36,522 nt of DNA, from assembly GCA_015485335.1 (NCBI GenBank), contig WFTT01000005.1, positions 1-36,522 on the forward strand. Reading direction: 5' to 3'. This document shows positions 8,226 to 16,732 of the stretch, piece after piece (positions within the stretch are counted from its first letter, which is position 1; every line of letters begins with the position of its first letter). The notes below the pieces were generated by a model. That model saw only the letters and a program-made list of their open reading frames with translations, did no database searches and was not told the origin of the DNA. The translations under genes and the position numbers were made by a program. The DNA comes from Robiginitomaculum sp. (GTDB taxonomy: Bacteria; Pseudomonadota; Alphaproteobacteria; Caulobacterales; Maricaulaceae).

Positions 8226-9421
8226 AGCGGTGCTTCGCTCCCAAGGGCGGCTTTGAAATCCTCAAACAGATAAAAACTGTCTTGCGGTCCCGGGCTGGCC
8301 TCGGGGTGGTATTGCACGGAAAAGACGGGCTTTTCCGAAAGGCGCAGACCACAATTGCTGCCGTCAAACAGTGATATATGGGTGGCCACAACCCCATCGG
8401 GCAATGTGTCTTCGTCCACGGTAAAACCGTGGTTCATGGAAACAATTTCAACCTTGCCGGTGGACAGGTCTTTGACCGGATGGTTGGCTCCATGATGGCC
8501 CTGATCCATTTTCTTGGTATTGGCCCCCAGGGCCAGTGCCAGCAATTGATGCCCCAGACAGATGCCAAAGATTGGCATTTTGGCGCGGATTAATCCCTGG
8601 ATGACGGGGCTGGCATATTTGGCGGTGGCGGCCGGATCGCCAGGGCCATTGGACAGCAAGACCCCATTGGGGTTCAGTGCCAGAATGTCGGCGGCCGTCA
8701 TCGTGCACGGCACCACCGTCACCCGCAGTCCCAGGGCGGCCAGGCGGCGCACAATATTGCTCTTGGCGCCATAATCGATGACCACCACCAATGGTCCCTC
8801 CTGCGCCGGGGCAGCGGCATAGCCGGTTTCCAGATCCCATTCGCTTTGCCGGGCCGGATAAGCGGTTTTGGCCGAGACAGTGGCCGCCAGATCTGCATGT
8901 TCCAGCCCGGCCCAGTTATTGGCTTTTGCCTGCAAAGCGGGAATATCAAATTTACCGTCCGGCTGGTGGGCAATCACCCCATGGGGCATGCCGTGGCGGC
9001 GGATGTGCACGGTCAGAGCGCGGGTGTCCACGCCGTAAATACCCACAATGCCGCGGGCGTTAAGCCAGATGTCAAAATCATTGTTGGAACGCCAACTGGC
9101 GGCCTCGCCGGGGGCCGCCCGCATGATCACGCCTTTTGCGCCCGATGGCGGCCCATCTTGGCGGGCGCTTTCATCTTCGGTATCATCGGCATTGGTGCCG
9201 GTGATGCCCAGGTGCGGAAAGGTGAAACACAATAACTGGTCTGAATAGGACGGATCGGTCAAAACTTCCTGATACCCGGTCATCGCCGTGTTAAAGCAAA
9301 CTTCGCCAAGGGCCTCGCCCGTGGCCCCTGTGCCAAAACCGGCAAAAACCGTACCGTCCGCCAGCACCAGCAATGCGGTTGGCACTTCAAGATGCTCTTG
9401 ACTCTTTGGCTGAGCAGTCAT
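8222..9421 (-). CDS. carA: Carbamoyl-phosphate synthase small subunit
   Basis: CarA is the glutaminase subunit that hydrolyses glutamine and channels ammonia to CarB for arginine and pyrimidine synthesis. The N-terminal domain shows ALLVLADGTVFAGFG and FNTAMTGYQEVLTDPSY. The class I amidotransferase domain holds the nucleophile in FGICLGHQLLALALG (Cys288 of the 399-residue form), with His372 and Glu374 in QYHPEASPGP. The open frame extends to 9490, but ATG 9421 (MTAQPKSQEHLE) is preferred because a GGAG site precedes it and the extra 23 residues do not fit the family. carB is not next to it, which is common in this class. The gene downstream is a ChaN-like lipoprotein coupled by ATGA. Confidence 0.95.
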   Translation of the reverse strand: MTAQPKSQEHLEVPTALLVLADGTVFAGFGTGATGEALGEVCFNTAMTGYQEVLTDPSYSDQLLCFTFPHLGITGTNADDTEDESARQDGPPSGAKGVIMRAAPGEAASWRSNNDFDIWLNARGIVGIYGVDTRALTVHIRRHGMPHGVIAHQPDGKFDIPALQAKANNWAGLEHADLAATVSAKTAYPARQSEWDLETGYAAAPAQEGPLVVVIDYGAKSNIVRRLAALGLRVTVVPCTMTAADILALNPNGVLLSNGPGDPAATAKYASPVIQGLIRAKMPIFGICLGHQLLALALGANTKKMDQGHHGANHPVKDLSTGKVEIVSMNHGFTVDEDTLPDGVVATHISLFDGSNCGLRLSEKPVFSVQYHPEASPGPQDSFYLFEDFKAALGSEAPL

Positions 9422-9578
9422 AGGCCAACGCTCCGGTTTTTCCCAGTGTGGAAGTTGCGCGAAACTAGGCAAGGCGCTGGTCAGCGTCAACCGGGAGCAC
9501 GGTCTGTCAGGTGCTTTAATTTATGGGAAACAGACCGTATTATCTGGCGGCAATTTTGCCGCAAACAAGGTGAAACGC

Positions 9579-10037
9579 ATGTCGCTACGCGATCAGATTA
9601 AAACCAAGCTTGTTGAATCCATGAAAGCCAAAGAACCGGTGCGGGTTTCCACCCTGCGTCTGGTCCAGGCGGCGATCAAGGATCGCGATATTGCGGCGCG
9701 CACCCGCGATGTGGGCGAGGGCTGTGCCGAAGAGCAAATTTTGCAAATTCTGGCCAAACTGCTAAAACAGCGTGAAGAAAGCGCCCGCATTTATGAAGAG
9801 GCCGGCCGCGCTGATCTGGCCGAGCGCGAACGTGAAGAAAGCGCCATTATTGCCGAATTTATGCCCCGCCAGATGAGCGATGAGGAAATTCAGGCCGCCG
9901 CCCGCGCCGTGGTCGAAGAACTGGACGCCGCCGGCCTGAAGGACATGGGCAAATGCATGGCGGCCCTGAAGGCCAAATATGGCGGGGCCATGGACTTTGG
10001 CAAAGCCGGCGCCGCGGTCAAAGCCATTTTGAGCTAA
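9579..10037 (+). CDS. yqeY: GatB/YqeY domain protein
   Basis: This 152-residue helical protein starts MSLRDQIKTKLVESMKAKE and contains TLRLVQAAIKDRDI, YEEAGRADLAEREREE and IAEFMPRQMSDEEI, the typical YqeY sequence. The C-terminal MGKCMAALKAKYGGAMDFGKA is the conserved tail block. YqeY shares its fold with the tRNA-binding domain of the amidotransferase subunit GatB, but its own role is not settled. An upstream GTG (9570) is in frame, but ATG 9579 has AAGG at good spacing. It is divergent from carA and lies upstream of dnaG-rpoD, a common alphaproteobacterial arrangement, here interrupted by a BrnTA pair. Confidence 0.92.
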   Translation: MSLRDQIKTKLVESMKAKEPVRVSTLRLVQAAIKDRDIAARTRDVGEGCAEEQILQILAKLLKQREESARIYEEAGRADLAEREREESAIIAEFMPRQMSDEEIQAAARAVVEELDAAGLKDMGKCMAALKAKYGGAMDFGKAGAAVKAILS

Positions 10038-10049
10038 GGCTTGTTTTTT

Positions 10050-10111
10050 CATCCTGAGCTTCCTCACCCTGAGGAGGCCCGAAGGCCTGTCTCGAAGGGC
10101 GAAGGATGAGG
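10050..10111. repeat. Intergenic palindromic element (alphaproteobacterial type)
   Basis: The outer arms CATCCT (10050-10055) and AGGATG (10103-10108) enclose a GC-rich core in which GGCC-CGAA-GGCC forms a tight tetraloop hairpin. The outline (CATCCT, CTGAGGAG, central hairpin, CTCGAAGG, AGGATGAG) is the pattern of short palindromic intergenic units that are scattered in many alphaproteobacterial genomes. It lies between the convergent yqeY and brnA genes and may also act as a bidirectional terminator. Confidence 0.6.
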
Positions 10112-10432
10112 TCAGGCGCGTTTTTTCTTATCCTTCTGGTGCGTCATATATTGGCGCAATACCGCATTCATACGGGTTTGATAGCCACGACCGCTGGCGC
10201 GGAAAAATTCCAATACGTCATTATCAACGCGCAGGCTGATGGCTTTTTTGCTGACCGGGATCCACAATTCCGCATCTGACCAATCCAGATCAATCGGGGC
10301 GGCATCGGGGTCATCGGCCACGGCCTTGGCAATGTCCTCATCGGTAAGGGCACGCACGCGTTTCCAGTCGGTTTCATCGGGAAGTTTATCCAGTTCCTCC
10401 CGGGTATAGGTCACGATATTCTCTTCGCTCAT
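10112..10432 (-). CDS. brnA: BrnA-type antitoxin
   Basis: This 106-residue protein matches BrnA antitoxins, which neutralise the RNase toxin BrnT and repress their own promoter. The N-terminal half is acidic (DEDIAKAVADDPDAAPIDLDWSDAELW). The C-terminal half has the ribbon-helix-helix pattern KKAISLRVDNDVLEFFRASGRGYQTRMNAVLR. I chose ATG 10432 over the in-frame GTG at 10444 because of the AAGAGAT site upstream. It overlaps the 3' end of brnT by 47 nt in a different frame, as expected for a toxin-first BrnTA operon. The lysine-rich tail (HQKDKKKRA) is ordinary for the family. Confidence 0.88.
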   Translation of the reverse strand: MSEENIVTYTREELDKLPDETDWKRVRALTDEDIAKAVADDPDAAPIDLDWSDAELWIPVSKKAISLRVDNDVLEFFRASGRGYQTRMNAVLRQYMTHQKDKKKRA

Positions 10433-10691
10433 AATCTCTTGCACGCCGTGCCGAAATTATTCGGCAATGATTGCCCCGCATCGTGAAGACCACAGCTATT
10501 TCAATGTGATTCAAAATGCCAATGGCGATATGACGTGTCTCTCCTTTCTGATCTGATTTTCTTACGGCAACTGGCACATCAAAAATTCTGATGGCGCGCC
10601 TAAAATCAATGCCATGCTTATCCAGATTCTTTAGACGCTTATCTGCGTCCCATTCAAAACGGTCCTCGAAGGAGAAAAATTGAATCTGCAT
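10386..10691 (-). CDS. brnT: BrnT-type ribonuclease toxin
   Basis: This 101-residue protein matches BrnT toxins of the RelE-like fold, which cleave RNA and stop growth. Conserved blocks are FEWDADKRLKNLDKHGIDF, an aspartate-proline type turn near FDVPV, ETRHIAIG and the C-terminal IISARRARDYERREY, which carries the arginine-rich active-site region. The ribosome binding site AGGAAG precedes ATG 10691. It is the first gene of the operon, with brnA overlapping its end. The locus lies between yqeY and dnaG, two housekeeping genes that are often closer together, which suggests insertion of the pair. Confidence 0.88.
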   Translation of the reverse strand: MQIQFFSFEDRFEWDADKRLKNLDKHGIDFRRAIRIFDVPVAVRKSDQKGETRHIAIGILNHIEIAVVFTMRGNHCRIISARRARDYERREYRDLYPGGTG

Positions 10692-10744
10692 AATCGCTTC
10701 CTGTTATGTTTAACCATTATCAATTCCTTTCCTTGATAGTGGTG

Positions 10745-10773
10745 TATATACATACTAAGTATACGAATGTCAA
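10745..10773 (-). promoter_or_regulatory. brnTA promoter with palindromic operator
   Basis: On the minus strand a perfect -35 TTGACA (10773-10768) is followed after 17 bases by TATATA (10750-10745), a strong sigma-70-type promoter 54 bases before the brnT start. The spacer contains the inverted repeat ATACT-A-AGTAT (10752-10762), a good candidate for the operator bound by the BrnA ribbon-helix-helix dimer in autoregulation. The promoter is seen directly; operator function is inferred. Confidence 0.65.
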
Positions 10774-10870
10774 TACGCGGTGGAAGGTCGTTCTTGTAAA
10801 CAACCGCTACCGTGCCCGCATTTCCCCTTTCCCTTTCCCCGTGTAAGATTTATCTTCCCCTATTGGGTGA

Positions 10871-12691
10871 ATGGCGAAAAACATGCGCTTTGGCGAAGAT
10901 TTCATTGAAGAGCTGAAAAGCCGCGTCAAACCGTCTGATGTGATCGGGCGGACGGTAAAGCTGCGCCGGCAGGGGCGCGAATTTGCCGGGCTTTCCCCCT
11001 TTAACAAGGAAAAAACCCCCAGTTTTTTCGTCAATGACGAGAAGGGGTTTTACCATTGTTTTTCGTCCGGCAAGCATGGCGATGTGATTAGCTGGTTTCA
11101 GGAAACCGAAGGTCTTAGCTTTACCGAGGCGGTGGAGCGCCTGGCCGGTGAGGCGGGCATGGCTCTGCCCGCGCCGGACCCGGAGGCGGCGCAAAAGGCC
11201 GAGCGCCAGAAGGGTCTGGTGGAATGGATGGAGGAGGCGGCACGGTTTTATGCCGCCGAACTGGGCCGCGTGCGGGGGCGTCATGCGCGCCAATATCTGG
11301 AAAATCGTGGCCTGGACGCAGAAGTGTGCAAATCATTTGGCATGGGCTATGCCCCCTCATCCCATTCGGCGCTAAAAGATTATTTACTGCAAAAGGGCGC
11401 CCGCCCCGAAGTGTTGGTCGAGGCTGGTTTGCTGATCGCACCTGATGACGGCAAAGCTCCCTATGATCGTTTTCGCGACCGGGTGATGTTTCCCATTCAT
11501 GATGCGCGCCGCCGTCTGGTGGGCTTTGGCGGGCGGGCGCTGTCGGCCGATGCCAAGGCGAAATACCTGAACTCGCCCGAAACGCCGCTGTTTCACAAAG
11601 GCCGCACGCTATACCATTACCCCCAGGCCCGCACCGCGGTGCGCAAGGCCGGGGCCGGTGGCCTCTTGGTGGTTGAAGGTTATATGGATGTGATCGCGCT
11701 GGCCCGTGCCGGGATCGAACACGCGGTGGCGCCTTTGGGCACGGCCCTGACCGAAGATCAATTGCGCCTTTTGTGGCAGGCCGGGCCGGATCCGATCCTG
11801 TGTTTTGATGGCGACAAGGCTGGCCAGCGGGCGGCATACCGGGCGCTGGACCGGGCCTTGCCACTTTTGGAGCCGGGCCGCACGCTGAAATTTTCCTTCC
11901 TGCCAGCCGGGCTGGACCCGGATGATATGTTGCGCCAGCGCGGCCGCGCCGCCATGGATGATGTCTTGCGCGACGCCCGCCCCCTGGTGGATGTTTTGTG
12001 GGAGCGCGAACGGGACCGTGCCCCGCTGGATACGCCGGAATCCCGTGCCGGCCTGAAAAAAAGACTAAGAGAGGTCGCCAGCGAAATCAGCAATAAGGAA
12101 GTGGCCGGGTATTATGCCAGTGAATTTTTTTCACGACTGGATGCATTATTCCGCAGGGCCCCGCGCGTGGGATCCGGGCGAGCACCGGTTAAAGCCTATC
12201 CCAGTCAAGGTTTGCGCCAAATCATAAAAAAACAGCCTGCTGGCCTTGCCGAACAACGATTCCTGATCGCCCAGATCATTGCCTATCCGCAAATTCTGGC
12301 CGAAGCCGATGAGACCTTTGCCAATATGCCCTTCACCGAAGAGGCTCTGATTGGGCTGCAACAGGCCATTCTTGAGCACTGGCTGGCCTCGACAAGTGTT
12401 GACAGGGAGAGTTTGCATCGCCATTTAACGCACAAAGGTTTTGCAGACGATCTTAAGCAATTGGAGCGGCGCACGATACCTGTCCCGGAACAGTCCGAAA
12501 CTGATCGCGTGACGCGCTGGTTACAAACCGCGCAGGACTTGATCGGGCGGCAAGGTTCTATGGATGAACAGGCGGCGCGGGTTCACCAATTGCTTGAGGG
12601 GCTAAAGCGAGGCGACCAGAGCAGCCTGAGGGCGCTTGGGGCCGCGCAACGCGCTGCAAAGTCTGGCGAAGAGGATGCGGGCACGGTCTGA
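10871..12691 (+). CDS. dnaG: DNA primase
   Basis: DnaG makes RNA primers for chromosome replication and is recruited by DnaB. The 606-residue protein has the N-terminal domain, the RNA-polymerase and TOPRIM core (LLVVEGYMDVIAL at about 266-278 and CFDGDKAGQRAAYRAL near 313-328) and a C-terminal helicase-interaction domain. The CHC2 zinc finger is degenerate: the usual Cys and His of the CPFH motif are Ser42 and Asn45, Cys63 remains, and the last Cys is Ser66 (YHCFSSGKHGD). Three of four zinc ligands are therefore missing while the surrounding fold signature (KEKTPSFFVNDEKGFYHC) is kept. I recall similar zinc-free DnaG proteins in Caulobacter-type lineages. GGGTG precedes ATG 10871. It is followed by rpoD after 95 nt. 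Confidence 0.95.
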   Translation: MAKNMRFGEDFIEELKSRVKPSDVIGRTVKLRRQGREFAGLSPFNKEKTPSFFVNDEKGFYHCFSSGKHGDVISWFQETEGLSFTEAVERLAGEAGMALPAPDPEAAQKAERQKGLVEWMEEAARFYAAELGRVRGRHARQYLENRGLDAEVCKSFGMGYAPSSHSALKDYLLQKGARPEVLVEAGLLIAPDDGKAPYDRFRDRVMFPIHDARRRLVGFGGRALSADAKAKYLNSPETPLFHKGRTLYHYPQARTAVRKAGAGGLLVVEGYMDVIALARAGIEHAVAPLGTALTEDQLRLLWQAGPDPILCFDGDKAGQRAAYRALDRALPLLEPGRTLKFSFLPAGLDPDDMLRQRGRAAMDDVLRDARPLVDVLWERERDRAPLDTPESRAGLKKRLREVASEISNKEVAGYYASEFFSRLDALFRRAPRVGSGRAPVKAYPSQGLRQIIKKQPAGLAEQRFLIAQIIAYPQILAEADETFANMPFTEEALIGLQQAILEHWLASTSVDRESLHRHLTHKGFADDLKQLERRTIPVPEQSETDRVTRWLQTAQDLIGRQGSMDEQAARVHQLLEGLKRGDQSSLRALGAAQRAAKSGEEDAGTV

Positions 12692-12717
12692 CGAGACAGT
12701 GCTCTTGGGGAATCATT

Positions 12718-12731
12718 ACGGGTGCGCCCGT
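12718..12731 (+). terminator. Small hairpin between dnaG and rpoD
   Basis: ACGGG-TGCG-CCCGT forms a 5-bp stem with a four-base loop in the 95-bp gap between dnaG and rpoD. No T-run follows. It may attenuate read-through or act as a processing site in the dnaG-rpoD transcript, but it may also be incidental. Confidence 0.25.
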
Positions 12732-12786
12732 TACAGCTTAGGGTTACCGCAAATACGCCCGGCGTATGCGCGAGGATAGGTGATAA

Positions 12787-14781
12787 ATGGCCAAGGCCGC
12801 AGAAGCAGCAAAAAACACGACAAGCGAGGCTCAGGACGGACCACTGCTGGATCTTTCCGACAGCGGCGTAAAGCGTATGATCACGCTGGCAAAGACGCGT
12901 GGCTTTGTCACTCACGATGAATTGAATAAGGCGCTGCCTTCTGGCGAGGTCAGCTCGGAACGCATCGAAGACATCATGGCTTTGCTCTCTGAAATGGGCA
13001 TTAATCTTGTCGATTCTGAGGATGCAGAGGGCGAGCCGGGTAAGGCCGTTGCTACCCGCACGGCCACTACGGCAGTGCGCACCGGCAATACCACGGCGGC
13101 GGCGGATCGCACCGATGATCCGGTGCGCATGTATTTGCGTGAAATGGGCACGGTTGAGCTGCTCTCTCGTGAGGGCGAAATTGCCATTGCCAAACGGATC
13201 GAGGCCGGACGCGATACCATGATCCGCGGCCTGTGCGAAAGCGCCCTGACGTTCGAGGCCATTATGGTCTGGCGCGAAGAATTGGCCGAAGGGCGTATTT
13301 TGCTGCGCGATATTATTGATCTGGATACCACCTTTGCGGCCCGGCACGGGGCCGAGGAAGACAATGCCGACGATGAGGCTGCCGGTGAAGTACAGGCCGA
13401 AGCGCCACCGGAATCAAAAGACGGTAAAAAAGACGAAGACACCGCCAAGGACGGGGAAACCGCCGAAGATGGCGAAACCAGTGACGACGATGACGACTAT
13501 GATGACGACGAGGTCAATCTGTCGATCTCGGCCATGGAGGCCGAACTGCGCGAAGGCGTGGTGGCCGAGCTGGATGCCATCGCCGCTGATTTCAAGACCT
13601 TTAACAAATTGCAGGGAAAGCTGATTGACGCCCAGATGAAGGGCAAGGATCTGACCCCGCAATCGCGGCGCAAATATACCGAAATTCAGGACGCGATTAT
13701 TACGCGCCTCAAAGCCATCCATTTGAACAATAACCGGATCGAAGCGCTGGTCGAACAATTGTACGCGATTAACAAGCGCCTGGTCGGTCTGGAAGGGCGT
13801 ATCATGCGTCTGGCCGATGGCCATGGGGTGCCGCGCACACAGTTTTTGAAACATTATTTCCAGCACGAACTGGACCCCAATTGGGAAAAAAGTGTCGCGA
13901 AACTGTCACCGGCCTGGGAAAAATTTATTGATCGCGAAGCGGACCAGATTACCCGTCTGCGCCGTCTGGTAGGTCAATTGGCGCAAGATGCAGGGGTGAC
14001 CATTGATGAGTTTCGCATCATCGTCAAAACCGTACAAAAAGGTCAGCGCGAAGCGGCACAGGCCAAAAAAGAAATGGTTGAGGCCAATTTGCGGCTGGTG
14101 ATCTCGATCGCCAAAAAATACACCAATCGTGGTCTGCAATTCCTGGATCTTATTCAGGAAGGCAATATTGGCCTGATGAAGGCGGTGGACAAGTTTGAAT
14201 ACCGCCGGGGTTATAAATTCTCGACCTATGCGACCTGGTGGATCAGACAGGCGATTACCCGCTCGATCGCTGATCAGGCGCGCACCATCCGTATCCCGGT
14301 GCATATGATTGAAACCATCAACAAGCTGGTGCGGACCTCGCGCCAGATGCTGCACGAAATCGGCCGCGAACCAACGCCCGAAGAATTGGCCGAAAAGCTC
14401 TCTATGCCGCTGGAAAAAGTGCGCAAAGTGATGAAGATCGCCAAAGAGCCGATCAGTCTGGAAACCCCCATTGGGGACGAGGATGACAGCCATCTTGGTG
14501 ACTTTATCGAAGATAAAAACGCCATTTTGCCGGTCGATGCCGCGATCCAGTCAAACCTGCGTGAAACCACCACGCGGGTATTGGCTTCCCTGACACCCCG
14601 CGAAGAGCGCGTCCTGCGCATGCGCTTTGGCATTGGCATGAATACCGATCACACGCTGGAAGAAGTTGGCCAGCAGTTTTCGGTGACCCGCGAACGTATC
14701 CGCCAGATCGAAGCCAAGGCCCTGCGCAAGCTGAAACACCCCAGCCGTTCTCGCAAACTGCGCAGCTTTTTGGATACGTAA
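12787..14781 (+). CDS. rpoD: RNA polymerase primary sigma factor
   Basis: This is the housekeeping sigma factor, 664 residues. Region 1.1 is at the start ([25 protein letters not shown]) and region 1.2 is [23 protein letters not shown] non-conserved insertion follows, with an acidic tract near residues 232-243 (aspartate-rich). Region 2 holds [39 protein letters not shown]. Region 4.2 is [28 protein letters not shown] close to the C terminus. The ribosome binding site AGGATAGG lies before ATG 12787. The position after dnaG is the conserved macromolecular-synthesis arrangement; rpsU is absent here. Length and domains are normal for an alphaproteobacterial RpoD. Confidence 0.98.
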   Translation: MAKAAEAAKNTTSEAQDGPLLDLSDSGVKRMITLAKTRGFVTHDELNKALPSGEVSSERIEDIMALLSEMGINLVDSEDAEGEPGKAVATRTATTAVRTGNTTAAADRTDDPVRMYLREMGTVELLSREGEIAIAKRIEAGRDTMIRGLCESALTFEAIMVWREELAEGRILLRDIIDLDTTFAARHGAEEDNADDEAAGEVQAEAPPESKDGKKDEDTAKDGETAEDGETSDDDDDYDDDEVNLSISAMEAELREGVVAELDAIAADFKTFNKLQGKLIDAQMKGKDLTPQSRRKYTEIQDAIITRLKAIHLNNNRIEALVEQLYAINKRLVGLEGRIMRLADGHGVPRTQFLKHYFQHELDPNWEKSVAKLSPAWEKFIDREADQITRLRRLVGQLAQDAGVTIDEFRIIVKTVQKGQREAAQAKKEMVEANLRLVISIAKKYTNRGLQFLDLIQEGNIGLMKAVDKFEYRRGYKFSTYATWWIRQAITRSIADQARTIRIPVHMIETINKLVRTSRQMLHEIGREPTPEELAEKLSMPLEKVRKVMKIAKEPISLETPIGDEDDSHLGDFIEDKNAILPVDAAIQSNLRETTTRVLASLTPREERVLRMRFGIGMNTDHTLEEVGQQFSVTRERIRQIEAKALRKLKHPSRSRKLRSFLDT

Positions 14782-14821
14782 GGTATTTACGCGATTTTCG
14801 CATGATTTCAGATTGGTCTGG

Positions 14822-14844
14822 ATTGCCCGAGATGTTCGGGCAAT
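14822..14844 (+). terminator. Hairpin downstream of rpoD, probable terminator
   Basis: ATTGCCCGA-GATGT-TCGGGCAAT is a perfect 9-bp stem with a five-base loop, 41 bases after the rpoD stop. There is no T-run, so it may be a non-canonical terminator or one of the palindromic repeat family found next to it. Confidence 0.45.
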
Positions 14845-14873
14845 GACATGCTGTAGTAAACCATATCCTATGT

Positions 14874-14902
14874 GTCATTACCGGGCTTGTCCCGGTAATG
14901 AC
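14874..14902. repeat. Perfect 12-bp inverted repeat, intergenic palindrome
   Basis: GTCATTACCGGG-CTTGT-CCCGGTAATGAC is a perfect 12-bp stem with a five-base loop. Sequences of the type GTCATTGCCGGGCTTGTCCCGG are a familiar dispersed palindrome in alphaproteobacterial intergenic regions. It lies between rpoD and the DsrE-like gene, close to the hairpin at 14822-14844. Confidence 0.65.
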
Positions 14903-15026
14903 AGGTGAAAGACTGTACGAAGCTACGCCATTGTCACGACAGGCGAGACCAAAATAAGCGCATGACATCGCCCGGCTCGGGCCGTAGATTGGTTCGCTGA
15001 ATTGACCAATCCAAGAGGGGTAATCC

Positions 15027-15566
15027 ATGCGCTTTATCGTTTCTTTTTTTCTGTTTTTGACTTTCTCTGTACCAGCACTGGCTGGGCCGGAAGCCTTTCA
15101 TGCGGGCACGGCCATTCCCGGGTTTGGTAAAATCGCTGATGTGAAATCCGATCTGCCGATTCCGGCCAATGCGGTTTTCAAGGTTCGCTTTGACATCTCC
15201 AAAGGAGGCAAGGCAGAGCAGGTAAACCGTCAGCTGGAATCCGTGGCCCGTTTTATCAATATGCATGTGGCCGCCGGGATGAGTGAAGACAATATCCATC
15301 TGGCCGTGGTGCTGCATGGTCAGGGGGCCATGGACGTAACCCGGGATGAATATTACAGCACCCAGCATGAACATGCGCAAAATGCCAATGTGGATCTGAT
15401 CAAGGCGCTGGTGGCCCACAAGGTACGCTTTTATGTGTGTGGCCAGACCGCTGCCTATTATGGCATTGGCAATGAAGATTTGCTGCCGGGCGTGAATATG
15501 GCGCTGTCGGCCATGACCGCCCACGCGGTGTTGAATAATGAAGGCTATGCCATAAACCCGTTTTGA
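15027..15566 (+). CDS. Secreted DsrE/DsrF-like protein
   Basis: This 179-residue protein has a clear signal peptide (hydrophobic FIVSFFLFLTFSVPALA, cleavage near residue 20). The mature part matches the DsrE/DsrF-like fold: FKVRFDISKGGKAEQVNRQLESVARFINMH, LAVVLHGQGAM, and near the end VRFYVCGQTAAYYGI followed by LPGVNMALSAMTAHAVLNNEGY. Cytoplasmic DsrE and TusD proteins carry sulfur on a conserved cysteine, here in the VCGQ block. Periplasmic relatives often sit near sulfur-oxidation or thiol genes, but their substrate is not known. The ribosome binding site AGAGGGG precedes the ATG. It is followed after 9 nt by a GST-like gene in the same direction. Confidence 0.75.
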   Translation: MRFIVSFFLFLTFSVPALAGPEAFHAGTAIPGFGKIADVKSDLPIPANAVFKVRFDISKGGKAEQVNRQLESVARFINMHVAAGMSEDNIHLAVVLHGQGAMDVTRDEYYSTQHEHAQNANVDLIKALVAHKVRFYVCGQTAAYYGIGNEDLLPGVNMALSAMTAHAVLNNEGYAINPF

Positions 15567-15575
15567 TCGGAAAAG

Positions 15576-16667
15576 ATGATGAGCTATCAGTTTCTTGCGG
15601 CCCCCTTGTCCCTCTATTCGGGCAAGGCGCGGGGCTATCTACGGTGGAAAAATGTGCCCTATCGGGAAGTGCTTTCCAATCGCAAGATTTATGAGAAAGA
15701 GATCATGCCGCGCCTTGGCTATGGCATGGTGCCGGTGCTGATCACGCCCGAAGGCGAGACGGTGCAGGACACCACTGACATTATTGATTATCTTGAAGAA
15801 CGTGAAGGTGGGCCAACGGTCTATCCCCAAGGCCCGGCGCAGAAACTGGCCGCCCTGATGCTGGAACTGTTTGGCGATGAATGGCTGTTGATTGCGGCCA
15901 TGTATTATCGCTGGACCTATAATGAGGACTTTGCCTATCAGGAATTTGGCAATACCGCCTTTCCAAATTTACCCAAAGAGGAACGTTATGCACTGGGTAA
16001 AAAGGCGGCGGAAAAATTCAAAGGCTCGCTGCCATTTCTGGGCATAACCGAAAAAACCGCCCCGGCGATCGAGAGCACCTATGAGGCCTTTTTGCGGGCC
16101 TTTGATGCCCATCTGGCCGACCATCCTTTTTTGTTTGGCACTCGGCCATCCATTGGCGATTACGGGCTGTTGGGGCCGCTTTATGCCCACAATTATCGTG
16201 ATCCGGCCTCGGGTGAAATGATGGAGCGCATCGCGCCCCGCGTGGCCGATTGGGCGCGCCGGGCCCATGCGCCGCAACATCCGCTTACGGGGGATTTTCT
16301 GGGCGATGATCAGATCCCCGAAACGCTGGTGCCGATCCTGAAAATGTTTGCCACCGAGCATTTGCCGATTTTGCAGGACAGCCTGAAAGATCTGCAAAAA
16401 TGGGGTGGCGAGAACCCTGATGTACGGGAACTGCCTCGCATTACCGGCTTTCACAAATATAAGATCGGCGGCGTGGAAGAAGACCGGGCGGTCTTCCCGT
16501 ACCCGCTGTGGATGCTTCAGCGCGTACTGGACCATTATCAGAGCCTTGCGGGCGCGGACAAAGCGGCGGCCGATGCCTTGCTGGGCCGGATCGGGGCCGA
16601 CGCCCTGATGGATATGTCCGTGGAACCACGGCTGGTCCGCGAAAATTTCAAACTGATGCGGGCTTGA
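15576..16667 (+). CDS. Glutathione S-transferase-like protein
   Basis: The N-terminal 75 residues form a thioredoxin-like GST domain: YQFLAAPLSLYSGKARGYLRWKNVPY, then MVPVLITPEGETVQDTTDIIDYLEER with the cis-proline and the glutathione-binding D-T/S pattern. A GST C-terminal helical domain follows (about 90-230, including LFGTRPSIGDYGLLGPLYAH). A further extension of about 120 residues makes the protein 363 residues, longer than ordinary GSTs of about 200-230. The extension (residues about 245-363) shows no motif I recognise. Substrate is unknown. It follows the DsrE-like gene closely and precedes a KAS III-like gene by 65 nt. Confidence 0.8.
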   Translation: MMSYQFLAAPLSLYSGKARGYLRWKNVPYREVLSNRKIYEKEIMPRLGYGMVPVLITPEGETVQDTTDIIDYLEEREGGPTVYPQGPAQKLAALMLELFGDEWLLIAAMYYRWTYNEDFAYQEFGNTAFPNLPKEERYALGKKAAEKFKGSLPFLGITEKTAPAIESTYEAFLRAFDAHLADHPFLFGTRPSIGDYGLLGPLYAHNYRDPASGEMMERIAPRVADWARRAHAPQHPLTGDFLGDDQIPETLVPILKMFATEHLPILQDSLKDLQKWGGENPDVRELPRITGFHKYKIGGVEEDRAVFPYPLWMLQRVLDHYQSLAGADKAAADALLGRIGADALMDMSVEPRLVRENFKLMRA

Positions 16668-16732
16668 ACGAGTACTGGTCTTTTGCGCCAGAAGGCGTAA
16701 AAGCAAATGGGTAATTTTGGGCAGGAATTTTT

